From contig CANKLE010000004.1 of the NCBI GenBank assembly GCA_947483075.1, positions 62,001-126,000 on the forward strand: a stretch of DNA of 64,000 bases, read 5' to 3'. The first letter of the stretch is position 1. Every line of letters starts with the position of its first letter. Under the pieces are notes generated by a model. The model searched no databases and was not told where the DNA came from. It saw nothing but the letters and a program-made list of their open reading frames with translations. The position numbers and the translations under genes were made by a program. Origin of the DNA: Flavobacteriaceae bacterium. Lineage in GTDB: Bacteria > Bacteroidota > Bacteroidia > Flavobacteriales > Flavobacteriaceae. This document shows, one piece after another, positions 28,136 to 38,538 of the stretch.

Positions 28136-30592
28136 ATGAAAAATAGTCTATTACTTTGGGTTTGCCTGATGGGAATCACTGCTTTTGCCCAACTCAAAGG
28201 AACCGTGCGCGACGAAAAAGGCCTCCCGTTGCCGCAAGTTTCGGTCTACTACGAAAACACCTATACTGGCACCACGACCAACGACAAAGGCCAATTTGAA
28301 ATTGGCAAGCAAACCAAAACTTTGGTATTTCAGTACTTGGGCTACCAAACCAAAAAAATAGTGATCTCAGCCGAAACCAATTCCCCACTGGAAGTTATTC
28401 TTGCCGAAGCTAATATTACCCTCAACGAAGTGGTCATCAACACCAAAATTAATCCGGCCAATGCCATTATCAAAGCGGCCATTGCGGCACGCAAAGTCAA
28501 TGCCATCAAAAACGAAAATTACAGCACCGATTTTTATTCTCGTGGGCTATTTAAAATAAACAAAGCGCCAAAAAAAATATTGGGCCAAAAATTTGATGCC
28601 TTTGATGAAATCCTAGACTCCACGCGCAGCGGCATTTTATATTTGTCAGAAACGGTTTCAAAACTCACCTACAGCAAACCCAATCGCCTTGACGAAGTAA
28701 TTGTAGCCTCAAAAGTGAGCGGCAACGACAACGGCTTTAGCTTCAATACCGCCGCCTCGGCCGAATTTGATTTTTATGCCAACTCCCTGCCTTTTCAGGT
28801 GGATGTCATTTCGCCCATTGCCCAAAATGCTTTCAATTATTACAAATACCAATTGGAAGGCACTTTTTTTGACGACCAAAATCACCAAATCAACAAAATC
28901 AAAATAACCCCCAAACGCGATACCGAACCCACTTTTACCGGCTACATTTATATTGCCGATGACAGCTGGGCGATCTATGCGGTCGATGTGCACATAGCCG
29001 GAAATCTCATCCAATTTCCCGCGTTGACTAGCTTGAGCATTAACCAAAGTTTTAGCTTTAACAGCACCGACAATCGCTGGACGAAAAACACGCAAAAATT
29101 AAGCTTCGAAGCGGGCATGTTGCAAATAAAAATTGCAGGCGGATTTACCTATGTCTACTCAAACTATAATTTTGAACCGGTAGAAGCCAAAAAAACCAAC
29201 AAACGTGAAGTATTGCGTTTTGAACTCAATGCCAACAAAAAAGATGTGACTTACTGGAACAACGCCCGTCCGGTGCCACTCACCGAAGAAGAAGGCAAAG
29301 ATTACCTAAAGAAAGAGGTTTTGCAGACCAAGAAAAAATCAAAGACCTATTTGGATTCAATTGATCACAAAAGCAATAAATTTGAATTGCTTGATCTCAT
29401 CACGGGCTACACCTACAAAAATTCGTTTGCCAAAAAACAGATTGAATACGCCGGATTTTTAAAAGGCGTCGAATACAATACCGTGCAGGGCTGGAACCTC
29501 AGCACCGAATTGAGTTACCGCAAACGCAGTGCCGAAGAACGCACCTATTATTATATTGGCAGCAAACTCAATTATGGCATAGCCGATGCAAAATTTAGAG
29601 GGGTGCTTTTTTACAACCAAAAATTCAGCACCCAAACCCAAGCCAAATTAGGAATTGCAGGCGGAAGTGAATTGGCTCAATTTAATGGCGAAAATCCCAT
29701 TTCTGGCTTGGTCAATTCGGTGAGTACTTTGTTTTTTAAAGACAATTACGCCAAATACTACGCCAAAAATTTTGTGGAGTTGCGCTACGAACAAGAAGTA
29801 GTGAATGGGGTTTTTCTAACAGGCAAATTTGAATTTTCCGAACGCAAACCCGAATTCAACCATGCCGATTATGTAGTCTACAACAAAGAAATTCCGTATA
29901 CCTCAAACAACCCGTTAGATCCCACCAATTATACTTCGGCCGCTATTGAACGGCACCAATTGGGCAAACTTCAGGTGCAAGCCAAGTTTCGTATAAATCA
30001 GGAATATTGGTCGCGTCCAGACGGAAAATTCAATCTACCCAACGACAACTACCCCGAACTGGGCTTACAATGGGAACAAGGCGTTTTGGGCACAGACAAA
30101 AAATACAATTTCAGTTTGGTGAGCAGCACCCTAGATTACCAGCTGTCGCTTCACAACAAAGGAGTGATGAGCCTGCACGCTGAAGCCGGAAAATTTCTCC
30201 ATGCCAAACAAATTGCCTTTGTCGATTTTAAACACTTTAACGGCAACCAAACGCATTTTGGCAACCAAGAGCAGTACCTAAATCGATTTAATTTACTGCC
30301 CTATTACAGCAGCAGTACCAACGATGCGTTCGTACAAGTACATGCCGAACACGACGACCAAGGCTATGTAATGAATAAAATTCCCCTACTCAAAAAGTTG
30401 CAGTCAACTCTCATTGTAGGCTACCATATTTTGAGTATTCCCAACCAATTGCCCTACCAAGAAATAAGCGTAGGCTTGAATAATTTGGGCTACGGAAAAG
30501 TAAAATTCTTTCGAATCGATTACGTGCGCAATTACCAAAACGGCTACTTGGGCGACGGGGTAATTTTTGGTGTGAAAATTCTAAATTTATAA
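28136..30592 (+). CDS. DUF5686/carboxypeptidase-like regulatory domain outer-membrane protein
   Basis: AQLKGTVRDEKGLPLPQVSVYYENTYTGTTTNDKGQFEI... then long beta-barrel-like region. Confidence 0.8.
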   Translation: MKNSLLLWVCLMGITAFAQLKGTVRDEKGLPLPQVSVYYENTYTGTTTNDKGQFEIGKQTKTLVFQYLGYQTKKIVISAETNSPLEVILAEANITLNEVVINTKINPANAIIKAAIAARKVNAIKNENYSTDFYSRGLFKINKAPKKILGQKFDAFDEILDSTRSGILYLSETVSKLTYSKPNRLDEVIVASKVSGNDNGFSFNTAASAEFDFYANSLPFQVDVISPIAQNAFNYYKYQLEGTFFDDQNHQINKIKITPKRDTEPTFTGYIYIADDSWAIYAVDVHIAGNLIQFPALTSLSINQSFSFNSTDNRWTKNTQKLSFEAGMLQIKIAGGFTYVYSNYNFEPVEAKKTNKREVLRFELNANKKDVTYWNNARPVPLTEEEGKDYLKKEVLQTKKKSKTYLDSIDHKSNKFELLDLITGYTYKNSFAKKQIEYAGFLKGVEYNTVQGWNLSTELSYRKRSAEERTYYYIGSKLNYGIADAKFRGVLFYNQKFSTQTQAKLGIAGGSELAQFNGENPISGLVNSVSTLFFKDNYAKYYAKNFVELRYEQEVVNGVFLTGKFEFSERKPEFNHADYVVYNKEIPYTSNNPLDPTNYTSAAIERHQLGKLQVQAKFRINQEYWSRPDGKFNLPNDNYPELGLQWEQGVLGTDKKYNFSLVSSTLDYQLSLHNKGVMSLHAEAGKFLHAKQIAFVDFKHFNGNQTHFGNQEQYLNRFNLLPYYSSSTNDAFVQVHAEHDDQGYVMNKIPLLKKLQSTLIVGYHILSIPNQLPYQEISVGLNNLGYGKVKFFRIDYVRNYQNGYLGDGVIFGVKILNL

Positions 30593-30596
30593 GAAC

Positions 30597-31472
30597 CTAA
30601 TTTTCGTGGTGGGGTTCAATGTGAATGAGTACATGTCCCAACTCGGGTAGTTCAGCACGCAAAGTATCTTTGAGTTGGTGTGCAATATCGTGGCCTTCTC
30701 GCACAGGAATTTGACCATCGACCACGGCATGTAAATCAACGTGGTATTTCATGCCCGATTTTCGGATAAAACACTTTTCGGTATCCCGCACGCCAGGTAC
30801 ACGATGTGCGACGACTCTAATTTTGTCAATTAAATCGTCGTATACATGTTCATCCATAATTTCGCCCAAAGCCGGTCGAAAAATTAAATAACTGTTGTAT
30901 AAAATAAAGCCAGCAGCAAACAAAGCCGCCCAATCATCGGCAGATTCGTAGCCCTTTCCCATGAGTAAAGCAACCGAAATTCCGATAAAAGCGGCTATCG
31001 AGGTAATTGCATCACTGCGGTGGTGCCATGCGTCGGCTTTCAATGCCGAACTGTTGGATTGATTGGCGCGCAACATTACTTTGCGGAAGGAAAATTCTTT
31101 CCATAAAATGATCACACCCAAGAAAAGTAAAGTCCACGATTTGGGCAAGGCATGGGGTGTTCCAATATTCAAGATACTTTCGTAGGCAATTATTGTTGCA
31201 GAGGTTATTAAAAAACCCACCACCAAAAAGGTAATGAGTGGTTCTGCCCTTCCGTGTCCATAGGGATGATTCTCGTCGGCGGGTTTGTTGGAATATTTAA
31301 TGCCAAACAATACCAAAAAAGAAGAGAAAATATCGGTTGTCGACTCAATGGCATCGGCTATTAAGGCATACGAATTTCCAAAATACCCGGCCACTCCTTT
31401 TACGAGTGCCAAGCAAGCATTGCTTATGATGCTGAAATAAGTCGCATTAATAGCGGTTTGCTGGTTTGACAT
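30597..31472 (-). CDS. Cation diffusion facilitator family transporter
   Basis: ALIADAIESTTDIFSSFLVLFGIKYSNKPADENHPYGHGRAEPL; KADAWHHRSDAITS. Confidence 0.93.
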   Translation of the reverse strand: MSNQQTAINATYFSIISNACLALVKGVAGYFGNSYALIADAIESTTDIFSSFLVLFGIKYSNKPADENHPYGHGRAEPLITFLVVGFLITSATIIAYESILNIGTPHALPKSWTLLFLGVIILWKEFSFRKVMLRANQSNSSALKADAWHHRSDAITSIAAFIGISVALLMGKGYESADDWAALFAAGFILYNSYLIFRPALGEIMDEHVYDDLIDKIRVVAHRVPGVRDTEKCFIRKSGMKYHVDLHAVVDGQIPVREGHDIAHQLKDTLRAELPELGHVLIHIEPHHEN

Positions 31473-31475
31473 GAT

Positions 31476-32786
31476 TTAGACGCGAACAATATTAGCGCCC
31501 AAGGCACGCAAACGTTCGTCAATGCGTTCGTAACCGCGGTCAATTTGTTCGATGTTTTGTATGGTGCTGGTACCTTTGGCTGATAGGGCGGCGATTAACA
31601 ACGAAATTCCCGCACGAATATCGGGCGAAGACATGGTGGTTGCTTTGAGCTGGGATTTGAAATTGTGTCCCATCACTACCGCACGGTGCGGATCACACAA
31701 CATGATTTTGGCGCCCATATCGATTAGTTTATCGACAAAGAACAATCGACTTTCGAACATTTTTTGGTGAATCAACACATCGCCATTGGCTTGGGTAGCC
31801 ACCACCAAAACGATGCTCAGTAAATCGGGAGTAAATCCGGGCCAGGGCGCATCGGCTATGGTTAGGATCGATCCGTCGATGTCGGTTTTAATTTCGTAGC
31901 CGTCTTTGTGTTCGGGAATATAAATGTCGTCGCCGCGTCGCTCTAAGGTAATTCCCAGTTTGCGGAAGGTATTGGGAATTACACCCAAATTGTCCCAACT
32001 CACATTTTTGATGGTAATTTCACTTCTTGTCATGGCAGCCAATCCAATCCAGCTGCCTATCTCGATCATGTCGGGCAAAATGCGGTGTTCGCAGCCGCCC
32101 AATTGATTTACACCTTCTATTGTAAGCATGTTTGATCCTACTCCACTGATGTTGGCCCCCATGCTGTTGAGCATTTTGCACAATTGTTGCAAATAGGGTT
32201 CGCAAGCGGCATTGTAGATGGTAGTTGTGCCTTTGGCTAATACCGCCGCCATCACAATATTGGCTGTTCCGGTTACTGAGGCTTCGTCGAGTAACATATA
32301 GGTTCCGGTGAGGCCATTGGGCGCTTCAACGCCATAAAAATGGTCTTCGCGGTTGTATCGAAAAGCAGCGCCCAAATTGATGAACCCTTCAAAGTGCGTA
32401 TCCAAACGTCTGCGACCAATTTTGTCCCCTCCGGGTTTCGGAATGTATCCTTTGCCAAAACGCGCCAATAAAGGCCCTACGATCATGATTGATCCACGCA
32501 GGGAACCGCCTTCTTTTTTAAAGGCTTCGGTTTCTAAGTAGCCCACATTTACTTCGTCGGCTTGAAAGGTGATCGAACCGGGTCCGTTTTTTTGAATTTT
32601 AACGCCCAAATTACCCAATAAAGTAATGAGTTTATTGACGTCAATAATATCGGGTATGTTGTTGATTGTTACTTTTTCGGGGGTCAATAAAACCGCGCAC
32701 AAAATTTGCAATGCTTCGTTTTTGGCCCCTTGTGGACTGATCTCGCCTTTGAGTCTGATGCCTCCTTCTATTTTAAAAGTTCCCAT
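31476..32786 (-). CDS. murA: UDP-N-acetylglucosamine 1-carboxyvinyltransferase
   Basis: FKIEGGIRLKGEISPQGAKNEALQILCAVLLT; EPSP-synthase repeats; IQNIEQIDRGYERIDERLRALGANI. Confidence 0.95.
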   Translation of the reverse strand: MGTFKIEGGIRLKGEISPQGAKNEALQILCAVLLTPEKVTINNIPDIIDVNKLITLLGNLGVKIQKNGPGSITFQADEVNVGYLETEAFKKEGGSLRGSIMIVGPLLARFGKGYIPKPGGDKIGRRRLDTHFEGFINLGAAFRYNREDHFYGVEAPNGLTGTYMLLDEASVTGTANIVMAAVLAKGTTTIYNAACEPYLQQLCKMLNSMGANISGVGSNMLTIEGVNQLGGCEHRILPDMIEIGSWIGLAAMTRSEITIKNVSWDNLGVIPNTFRKLGITLERRGDDIYIPEHKDGYEIKTDIDGSILTIADAPWPGFTPDLLSIVLVVATQANGDVLIHQKMFESRLFFVDKLIDMGAKIMLCDPHRAVVMGHNFKSQLKATTMSSPDIRAGISLLIAALSAKGTSTIQNIEQIDRGYERIDERLRALGANIVRV

Positions 32787-32814
32787 ATGCTTTGGTATTT
32801 TGACTGCTTAGTTG

Positions 32815-33528
32815 CTATTGGTTTTGTTTAAAATTGTTGTTTTTTTGAAAAGGTTTTGGTTTCTTTTTGTTTTGAATTTTTCCGGGTATGGCGGTCACAA
32901 TTTTGTTGGACATGCGTTTGTTGGTGCGCATCAAATCGGTAGTGTTCACTAACTCTTCGGCACCGTGTATCAGATTCAATTTGCCGTCGGACAATTCGTA
33001 TAAATGTTCGAAAATTACGTCGTCTTTTACGGTGTCTTTGTTCCAACTCAAATAGGATTTCTTCATGTGGTTGGCAATCACCTTAACCAAAGCACTTTTC
33101 ATTTCGCCTTCTTCCCAGTTGTTGGCTACATCGATCATGTACTTGATGTTGTTGCCATAAAAACGGTACTTCGGAAAATTTTGTGGGTAATTGAGCGGAT
33201 CGGGTTTAAGCTGCAGCACCTCGCGTGAAGGAATGGGATAGGGTGAATCTACGTCTAATTTAAAATCAGACATGATAAACAACTGATCCCATAATTTGTG
33301 CTGAAAATCGAGCACGTCCCGCAGATGCGGATTCAAACTGCCCATCACTTGAATAATGTGCTTGGCCACTTTGTTTCGCTCTTCGCGATCGGCAATTTCA
33401 GTAACTTGATCGATGAGTTTTTGCAAATGACGTCCGTATTCGGGGATAATGAGGGGATTGCGCTCCGAATTGTATTCTAAATTGCCCACCACGTCATTGG
33501 CGTTTTCTTTGATGTATTTTGAAACCAT
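32815..33528 (-). CDS. DUF4290 domain-containing protein
   Basis: YNSERNPLIIPEYGRHLQKLIDQVTEIADREERNKVAKHIIQVMGSLNPHLRD. Confidence 0.85.
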   Translation of the reverse strand: MVSKYIKENANDVVGNLEYNSERNPLIIPEYGRHLQKLIDQVTEIADREERNKVAKHIIQVMGSLNPHLRDVLDFQHKLWDQLFIMSDFKLDVDSPYPIPSREVLQLKPDPLNYPQNFPKYRFYGNNIKYMIDVANNWEEGEMKSALVKVIANHMKKSYLSWNKDTVKDDVIFEHLYELSDGKLNLIHGAEELVNTTDLMRTNKRMSNKIVTAIPGKIQNKKKPKPFQKNNNFKQNQ

Positions 33529-33531
33529 AAT

Positions 33532-33837
33532 TTAAAGGGAGATGATGCCTTCTACAGAAGACACTTCTATGTATTTATCGATTACTTCTTGGGAATTTTT
33601 TACGAGTACATCTACCGATAAACTCGTGTATTTTCCGGTTTTGGATTGGGTAGTTTTGATGACCGCACCCATGCAATCAAAAGCATTCGCCACAGTGGCT
33701 ATTTTCTTCGGATCGGTGGGTACAATAAATTTAAATAAATATTCTGATGGAAAGGCCGTATTCATGTCTAATTCAACTTTGAGTCGTTCAAAAAATTCGG
33801 CTGTTTTTTGGGCTTTTTCGCTGTCCATTTTCTGCAA
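33532..33837 (-). CDS. DUF493 family protein (YbeD-like)
   Basis: FPSEYLFKFIVPTDPKKIATVANAFDCMGAVIKTTQSKTGKYTSLSVDVLVKNSQEVIDKY. Confidence 0.8.
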   Translation of the reverse strand: MQKMDSEKAQKTAEFFERLKVELDMNTAFPSEYLFKFIVPTDPKKIATVANAFDCMGAVIKTTQSKTGKYTSLSVDVLVKNSQEVIDKYIEVSSVEGIISL

Positions 33838-33974
33838 AATAAAAGCAAATATAGGGTTTCAATTGGGATTTATGTACAAGCCAATTGAAATTTTCGGAAT
33901 CCTTCTTTTTTTAATTCGAGTCATTTTTTTAATTCCAAAATAGTTTGCCTAAGTTTGCCGCTCATTCCAACAAA

Positions 33975-34508
33975 ATGAACAACCAACTCATCGTAATCAT
34001 CGGAGGTCCTGGCACTGGCAAAACCACTATCATAGAGGGATTGCAGTTACAAGGGTATTGTTGTTATCCCGAGATTTCTCGTCAGGTTACCTTAGAGGCC
34101 CGCAAACAAGGTATAGAACAATTGTTTTTAGAAAAACCACTCTTGTTTAGCGAGTTGTTGTTGGAAGGCCGCATTAGCCAACATAAAAATGCGCTGCAAG
34201 AATCGCAAAAACATGTTTTTTTAGACCGCGGAATACCCGATGTATTGGCTTATATGCATTACATTGGCGACAGTTACCCCGTGCATTTTGATGCAGCATG
34301 CAAAACCTACACCTACTCCAAAATATTCATTTTACCCCCTTGGGAAGCCATATACGAATCGGATGAGGCACGCTACGAAAATTTTGAGCAAGCTACACTG
34401 ATCCATGATCATTTGGTAGAAACCTATCAAAATTATGGCTATGAATTAATCGAAGTTCCCAAAGCCTCCTTAGCTGATCGCATCAAATTTATCTTGGGTT
34501 CGCTCTAG
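33975..34508 (+). CDS. AAA family ATPase (small P-loop ATPase/kinase-like)
   Basis: LIVIIGGPGTGKTTIIEGL Walker A; FLDRGIPDVLAYMHY; start moved downstream because TAAGTTTG (33950-33957) lies inside the longer ORF. Confidence 0.82.
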   Translation: MNNQLIVIIGGPGTGKTTIIEGLQLQGYCCYPEISRQVTLEARKQGIEQLFLEKPLLFSELLLEGRISQHKNALQESQKHVFLDRGIPDVLAYMHYIGDSYPVHFDAACKTYTYSKIFILPPWEAIYESDEARYENFEQATLIHDHLVETYQNYGYELIEVPKASLADRIKFILGSL

Positions 34509-34593
34509 TTATTATTTGGTGTCGCAACTGCAAAAGCTGAATTTTATTTTTTACTTTTAAGGGGTCGAAACTAAATTTCTATACCTTATTTAT

Positions 34594-36486
34594 ATGCCAA
34601 ATGCACTTTCTATCCTCAAAAAACACTGGAATCACGACGCATTCCGCAATCCGCAAGGACAGATTATCGAAGCCGTACTGGCTCAAAAAGATTGCCTGGC
34701 CCTCTTGCCTACTGGCGGGGGAAAATCAATTTGTTTTCAGGTTCCCACCCTGCTGCAAGAAGGCATTTGCTTGGTCATTTCTCCGCTCGTGGCCCTGATG
34801 AAAGACCAGGTTGAAAACTTGCAAAAACGCAACATCAAAGCGCTGGCCCTCACCGGCGGACTTTCGACCAATGACCTCATCGATCTACTCGATAATTGTC
34901 AATTTGGCAACTATAAATTTTTGTATCTCTCGCCCGAACGCTTGCAAATAGCCTGGATTGTAGAACGGTTAGAAAAATTGCCCATCTCACTGATAGCGGT
35001 CGATGAAGCACACTGCATCTCGCAATGGGGACATGATTTTCGTCCGGCTTATCTGAAGATTGGTTTGCTGCGGCATTCGTTTCCAAAAACGCCTGTTATC
35101 GCCCTTACTGCTTCGGCCACGGCTCGAGTACAAGAAGATATAGTTGCTCAGTTAGGGCTTCGCCAACCGGAAATTTTCAAGCAATCTTTTGTGCGACCCA
35201 ACTTGAGTTACCAAATTGTGCAAACGAACGACAAACTGTATTCCCTCGAACAGCTGTTTGCCAAAAATACCGAACCGGCAATCATTTATGTGCGCAACCG
35301 TAAATCCTGTTATGATTATTCGGCGCAATTAACTGCATTGGGATACTCTGCCACCTTCTATCACGGCGGCCTTTCGACCAAAGAAAAAGAAAAAAACCGC
35401 CAAGATTGGATGCAGGCCAAAGCCCAAATTATGGTGGCTACCAACGCCTTTGGTATGGGCATTGACCGCCCCGATGTAAAAACGGTAGTGCACGTGCAGC
35501 TGCCCGATAGCCTCGAAAATTATTACCAAGAAGCGGGTCGTGCAGGTCGAGACGGAAACGAAGCCCAAGCCATTTTACTCGCAGGTCCTTCTGATCAGAT
35601 TCAAGCAGAAAGTCAATTTTTGGCGCACTTGCCCGACAAAGCCTTTTTGGGTTTGGTGTATAAAAAACTCAACGCCTATTTTCAGATTGCCTATGGCGAA
35701 GGTCTGAACGAGCAATTTCGATTTAATCTGCAGCAATTTTGCCTGAAATATGATTTACCTACCCTAAAAACGTATAGTTGTTTGCAGTTTCTGGATCGGC
35801 AAGGGGTGTTGCAATTGTCGTCGGAATTTTCCCAAAAAGTGCAGCTGCAATTCACTATACCCTCCAAAGAGGTGCTGCGCTATTGCAGTCTAAACCCCAA
35901 AGACGAACCGATTGTAAGTACCCTGATGCGCTTGTATCCCGGAATTTACGAAATGAGTGTGCCGTTGAACATTCCATTCCTTGCCAAAAAAGCCGAATGC
36001 ACCGAAGCTCGGGTAGAGCAATTGCTAGAAAAACTGCTGCAAAAAGAAATGGTGGTGTATCAAGCCCATAAAAATGATACTTCGATTGTGTTTATGGAAG
36101 TGCGTGATGAAGACCACCTCATCAACCGAATTGCCAAATACTTGGCTACACAAAACGAAATCAAAACCAATCAATTAAGGGCCGTGCTGAAATATGTTTC
36201 GCAAACCCACCGCTGCTGTTCACAGTTTTTGGCGGCCTATTTTGGCGATACTACGACCCAAGCCTGCGGCAAATGTTCGGGTTGTACAACACAATCGTCA
36301 AACACCCAAAACAGCCACAACCTAGCCCAAGCCATTTTGGACGAATTGCAAGCAGCAGCTTTTAGCTCCAGAGATTTGGCCATAAAATTAGCTTGTGAAG
36401 AAGCAAGCCTTATCTTTGCGCTGCAAACCTTATTAGAAAACAAACAAATTAAGCTTACCGCAACTAACCGCTATACCTTATACTAA
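34594..36486 (+). CDS. recQ: ATP-dependent DNA helicase RecQ family
   Basis: LALLPTGGGKSICFQVP; AVDEAHCISQWGHDFRPAY; VVHVQLPDSLENYYQEAGRAGRDG; Zn-binding CCSQFLAAYFGD...CGKCSGC. Confidence 0.93.
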   Translation: MPNALSILKKHWNHDAFRNPQGQIIEAVLAQKDCLALLPTGGGKSICFQVPTLLQEGICLVISPLVALMKDQVENLQKRNIKALALTGGLSTNDLIDLLDNCQFGNYKFLYLSPERLQIAWIVERLEKLPISLIAVDEAHCISQWGHDFRPAYLKIGLLRHSFPKTPVIALTASATARVQEDIVAQLGLRQPEIFKQSFVRPNLSYQIVQTNDKLYSLEQLFAKNTEPAIIYVRNRKSCYDYSAQLTALGYSATFYHGGLSTKEKEKNRQDWMQAKAQIMVATNAFGMGIDRPDVKTVVHVQLPDSLENYYQEAGRAGRDGNEAQAILLAGPSDQIQAESQFLAHLPDKAFLGLVYKKLNAYFQIAYGEGLNEQFRFNLQQFCLKYDLPTLKTYSCLQFLDRQGVLQLSSEFSQKVQLQFTIPSKEVLRYCSLNPKDEPIVSTLMRLYPGIYEMSVPLNIPFLAKKAECTEARVEQLLEKLLQKEMVVYQAHKNDTSIVFMEVRDEDHLINRIAKYLATQNEIKTNQLRAVLKYVSQTHRCCSQFLAAYFGDTTTQACGKCSGCTTQSSNTQNSHNLAQAILDELQAAAFSSRDLAIKLACEEASLIFALQTLLENKQIKLTATNRYTLY

Positions 36487-37433
36487 TGGAACCGTTACGC
36501 ATCGTATTTATGGGCACGCCCGATTTTGCCGTAGGCATCTTAGACTGCATACTGCAAAACCACTATACTGTTGTGGGTGTCATTACGGTGGCCGATAAAC
36601 CTGCTGGTAGAGGACAAAAGGTAAAATACTCGGCGGTAAAAGAATATGCCTTAGCGCAGCAATTACCTCTTTTGCAACCCACCAACTTAAAAGACGAAAC
36701 TTTTCTAGCCGAATTGGCAGCCTTACAAGCCAACTTGCAAGTGGTCGTGGCGTTTAGAATGTTACCCAAAGTAGTCTGGGAAATGCCACAATACGGCACT
36801 TTTAATTTGCATGCGTCCTTATTGCCCAATTACCGTGGGGCAGCGCCCATCAATTGGGCCATTATTAATGGAGAAACCGAGACCGGTGTAACCTCCTTTT
36901 TTATCGATGATAAAATAGATACCGGCGCCATGTTGTTGCAGGCCAAAACGCCCATTGATGCGCAAGAATCAGCTGGAGAATTGCACGACCGCCTGATGCA
37001 ACTCGGGGCAAAAACCGTGATAGAAACCCTGCAACTCATTGAGCAAGGAAATCCTAGTACCTACATACAAGAAGATCAGCCCGATTTAAAAACGGCCTAT
37101 AAACTCAACAAGGAGAATTGTAAAATAGATTGGACCCAATCGGGAGCAACTATTCACAACCAAATCCGTGGGCTTTCGCCCTATCCTGCCGCTTGGTGCA
37201 ATTTATTAAACAACGGCCAAGAAAGCATAATCAAAGTATACGAAGCAAAATTTGAGCAACTTGCGCAGCAGAATGCAATTGGAACAATTGAGTCGAATAA
37301 AAAAGAATTGAAGGTGGCTGTTGCCGATGGCTATGTACAATTAACCCAAATTCAATTGCCCGGCAAGAACAAAATGAAGGTGTCCGACCTACTCAATGGC
37401 TTCACTTTTGCTGAAAATGCAATCCTTTATTAG
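36486..37433 (+). CDS. fmt: Methionyl-tRNA formyltransferase
   Basis: RIVFMGTPDFAVGIL...FNLHASLLPNYRGAAPINWAIINGETETGVT. Confidence 0.96.
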   Translation: MEPLRIVFMGTPDFAVGILDCILQNHYTVVGVITVADKPAGRGQKVKYSAVKEYALAQQLPLLQPTNLKDETFLAELAALQANLQVVVAFRMLPKVVWEMPQYGTFNLHASLLPNYRGAAPINWAIINGETETGVTSFFIDDKIDTGAMLLQAKTPIDAQESAGELHDRLMQLGAKTVIETLQLIEQGNPSTYIQEDQPDLKTAYKLNKENCKIDWTQSGATIHNQIRGLSPYPAAWCNLLNNGQESIIKVYEAKFEQLAQQNAIGTIESNKKELKVAVADGYVQLTQIQLPGKNKMKVSDLLNGFTFAENAILY

Positions 37434-37535
37434 GGCTGAAGCCTTTATTTGTGGTGTTTTTAGCATGAAAATCAATTCCTTTATTAACAAAACAGTTGAG
37501 TTATCAACAAAACTGCCGAAATCATCGCTTAAGCC

Positions 37536-37565
37536 TTGCGCAGTATGTAATTCCTACTAAATTTG
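37536..37565 (+). promoter_or_regulatory. Bacteroidetes-type promoter (TTG-N19-TAAATTTG) of the HU gene
   Basis: TTG 37536-37538, TAAATTTG 37558-37565, 45 nt before the HU start. Confidence 0.6.
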
Positions 37566-37609
37566 TTTTCAATAACAGAATGTTTAACCAATCATTTAAT
37601 ACTTTAATT

Positions 37610-37882
37610 ATGAACAAATCAGAATTAATCGATGCTATTGCTGCTGACGCAGGAATTACAAAAGCGGCTGCAAAATCAGCTTTAGAGTCATTTTTAGGAA
37701 ACGTAGGTGCTACTTTGAAAAAAGGTGGTAGAGTTTCTTTAGTAGGTTTTGGATCTTGGTCAGTTTCTAAAAGAGCTGCAAGAGACGGAAGAAACCCACA
37801 AACTGGAAAAACTATCAAAATCGCTGCAAAAAATGTAGTGAAATTTAAAGCTGGTGCTGATTTAGAAGGATCAGTAAACTAG
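37610..37882 (+). CDS. HU family DNA-binding protein
   Basis: MNKSELIDAIAADAGITKAAAKSALESFLGNVGATLKKGGRVSLVGFGSWSVSKRAARDGRNPQTGKTIKI. Confidence 0.96.
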   Translation: MNKSELIDAIAADAGITKAAAKSALESFLGNVGATLKKGGRVSLVGFGSWSVSKRAARDGRNPQTGKTIKIAAKNVVKFKAGADLEGSVN

Positions 37883-37904
37883 TTTTTAGTTTAGAAAATA
37901 AAAT

Positions 37905-37932
37905 TAAGTCTCCCTAGTGGAGACTTTTTTTA
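37905..37932 (+). terminator. Rho-independent terminator of the HU gene
   Basis: aagtctccctagtggagactttttt. Confidence 0.85.
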
Positions 37933-37977
37933 TGGATACAACTTCATTTTTAGTATTTTTATGTTCAAATCGAGCCA

Positions 37978-38538
37978 ATGACTATAGAACAAATAGAAAA
38001 AGGTAGCCTGCTACTCGCCGAACCTGCTATTTTGGGTGATTCGACTTTTGCCCGCGCGGTTATTTTACTGGCCGATCATTCGGCAGCTGGCTCTATTGGG
38101 TTTATGCTCAATAAACCGTTCCCCTTTACCTTAAATGAATTGGTGCCAGAAATTACTTCGGCGTTCAACTTATACAATGGCGGACCTGTAGAAGAAGACA
38201 ACCTGTATTTTATTCACAACGTACCCCTGCTTATTCCAAACAGTGTCGAAATTTCGAAGGGCATCTATTGGGGTGGAGACTTTGAACGCACCAAAAACTT
38301 GTTGAACACCGGCCAACTTGGCGCTAAGAACATTCGCTTTTTTCTTGGGTATAGCGGTTGGGCTGCCAATCAGTTGGAAGAAGAATTGGCCGAAAATTCG
38401 TGGATCGTTACCAAAAACAACTACGACAATGCCTTAATCGGGCAATCGGCAACCGATTTTTGGAAAAAACAACTCGTTCTATTGGGTGGCGATTACCTCA
38501 TCTGGGCCAATGCTCCCGAAAACCCCCTGTTTAACTAA
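37978..38538 (+). CDS. YqgE/AlgH family protein
   Basis: KGSLLLAEPAILGDSTFARAVILLADHSAAGSIGFMLNKP...YNGGPVEEDNLYFIH. Confidence 0.93.
   Translation: MTIEQIEKGSLLLAEPAILGDSTFARAVILLADHSAAGSIGFMLNKPFPFTLNELVPEITSAFNLYNGGPVEEDNLYFIHNVPLLIPNSVEISKGIYWGGDFERTKNLLNTGQLGAKNIRFFLGYSGWAANQLEEELAENSWIVTKNNYDNALIGQSATDFWKKQLVLLGGDYLIWANAPENPLFN

Noticed and set aside
33945-33974. N-terminal extension of the P-loop ATPase ORF
   Set aside because: Overlaps a -7 element TAAGTTTG; start at MNNQLIVIIGGPG fits better
37430-37460. Hairpin agggctgaagccttt after fmt
   Set aside because: Stem is very short (about 4 bp) and lacks a good U-tract; not a convincing terminator
37496-37609. N-terminal extension of the HU ORF
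   Set aside because: Contains the promoter TTG-N19-TAAATTTG; HU family starts at MNKSELI
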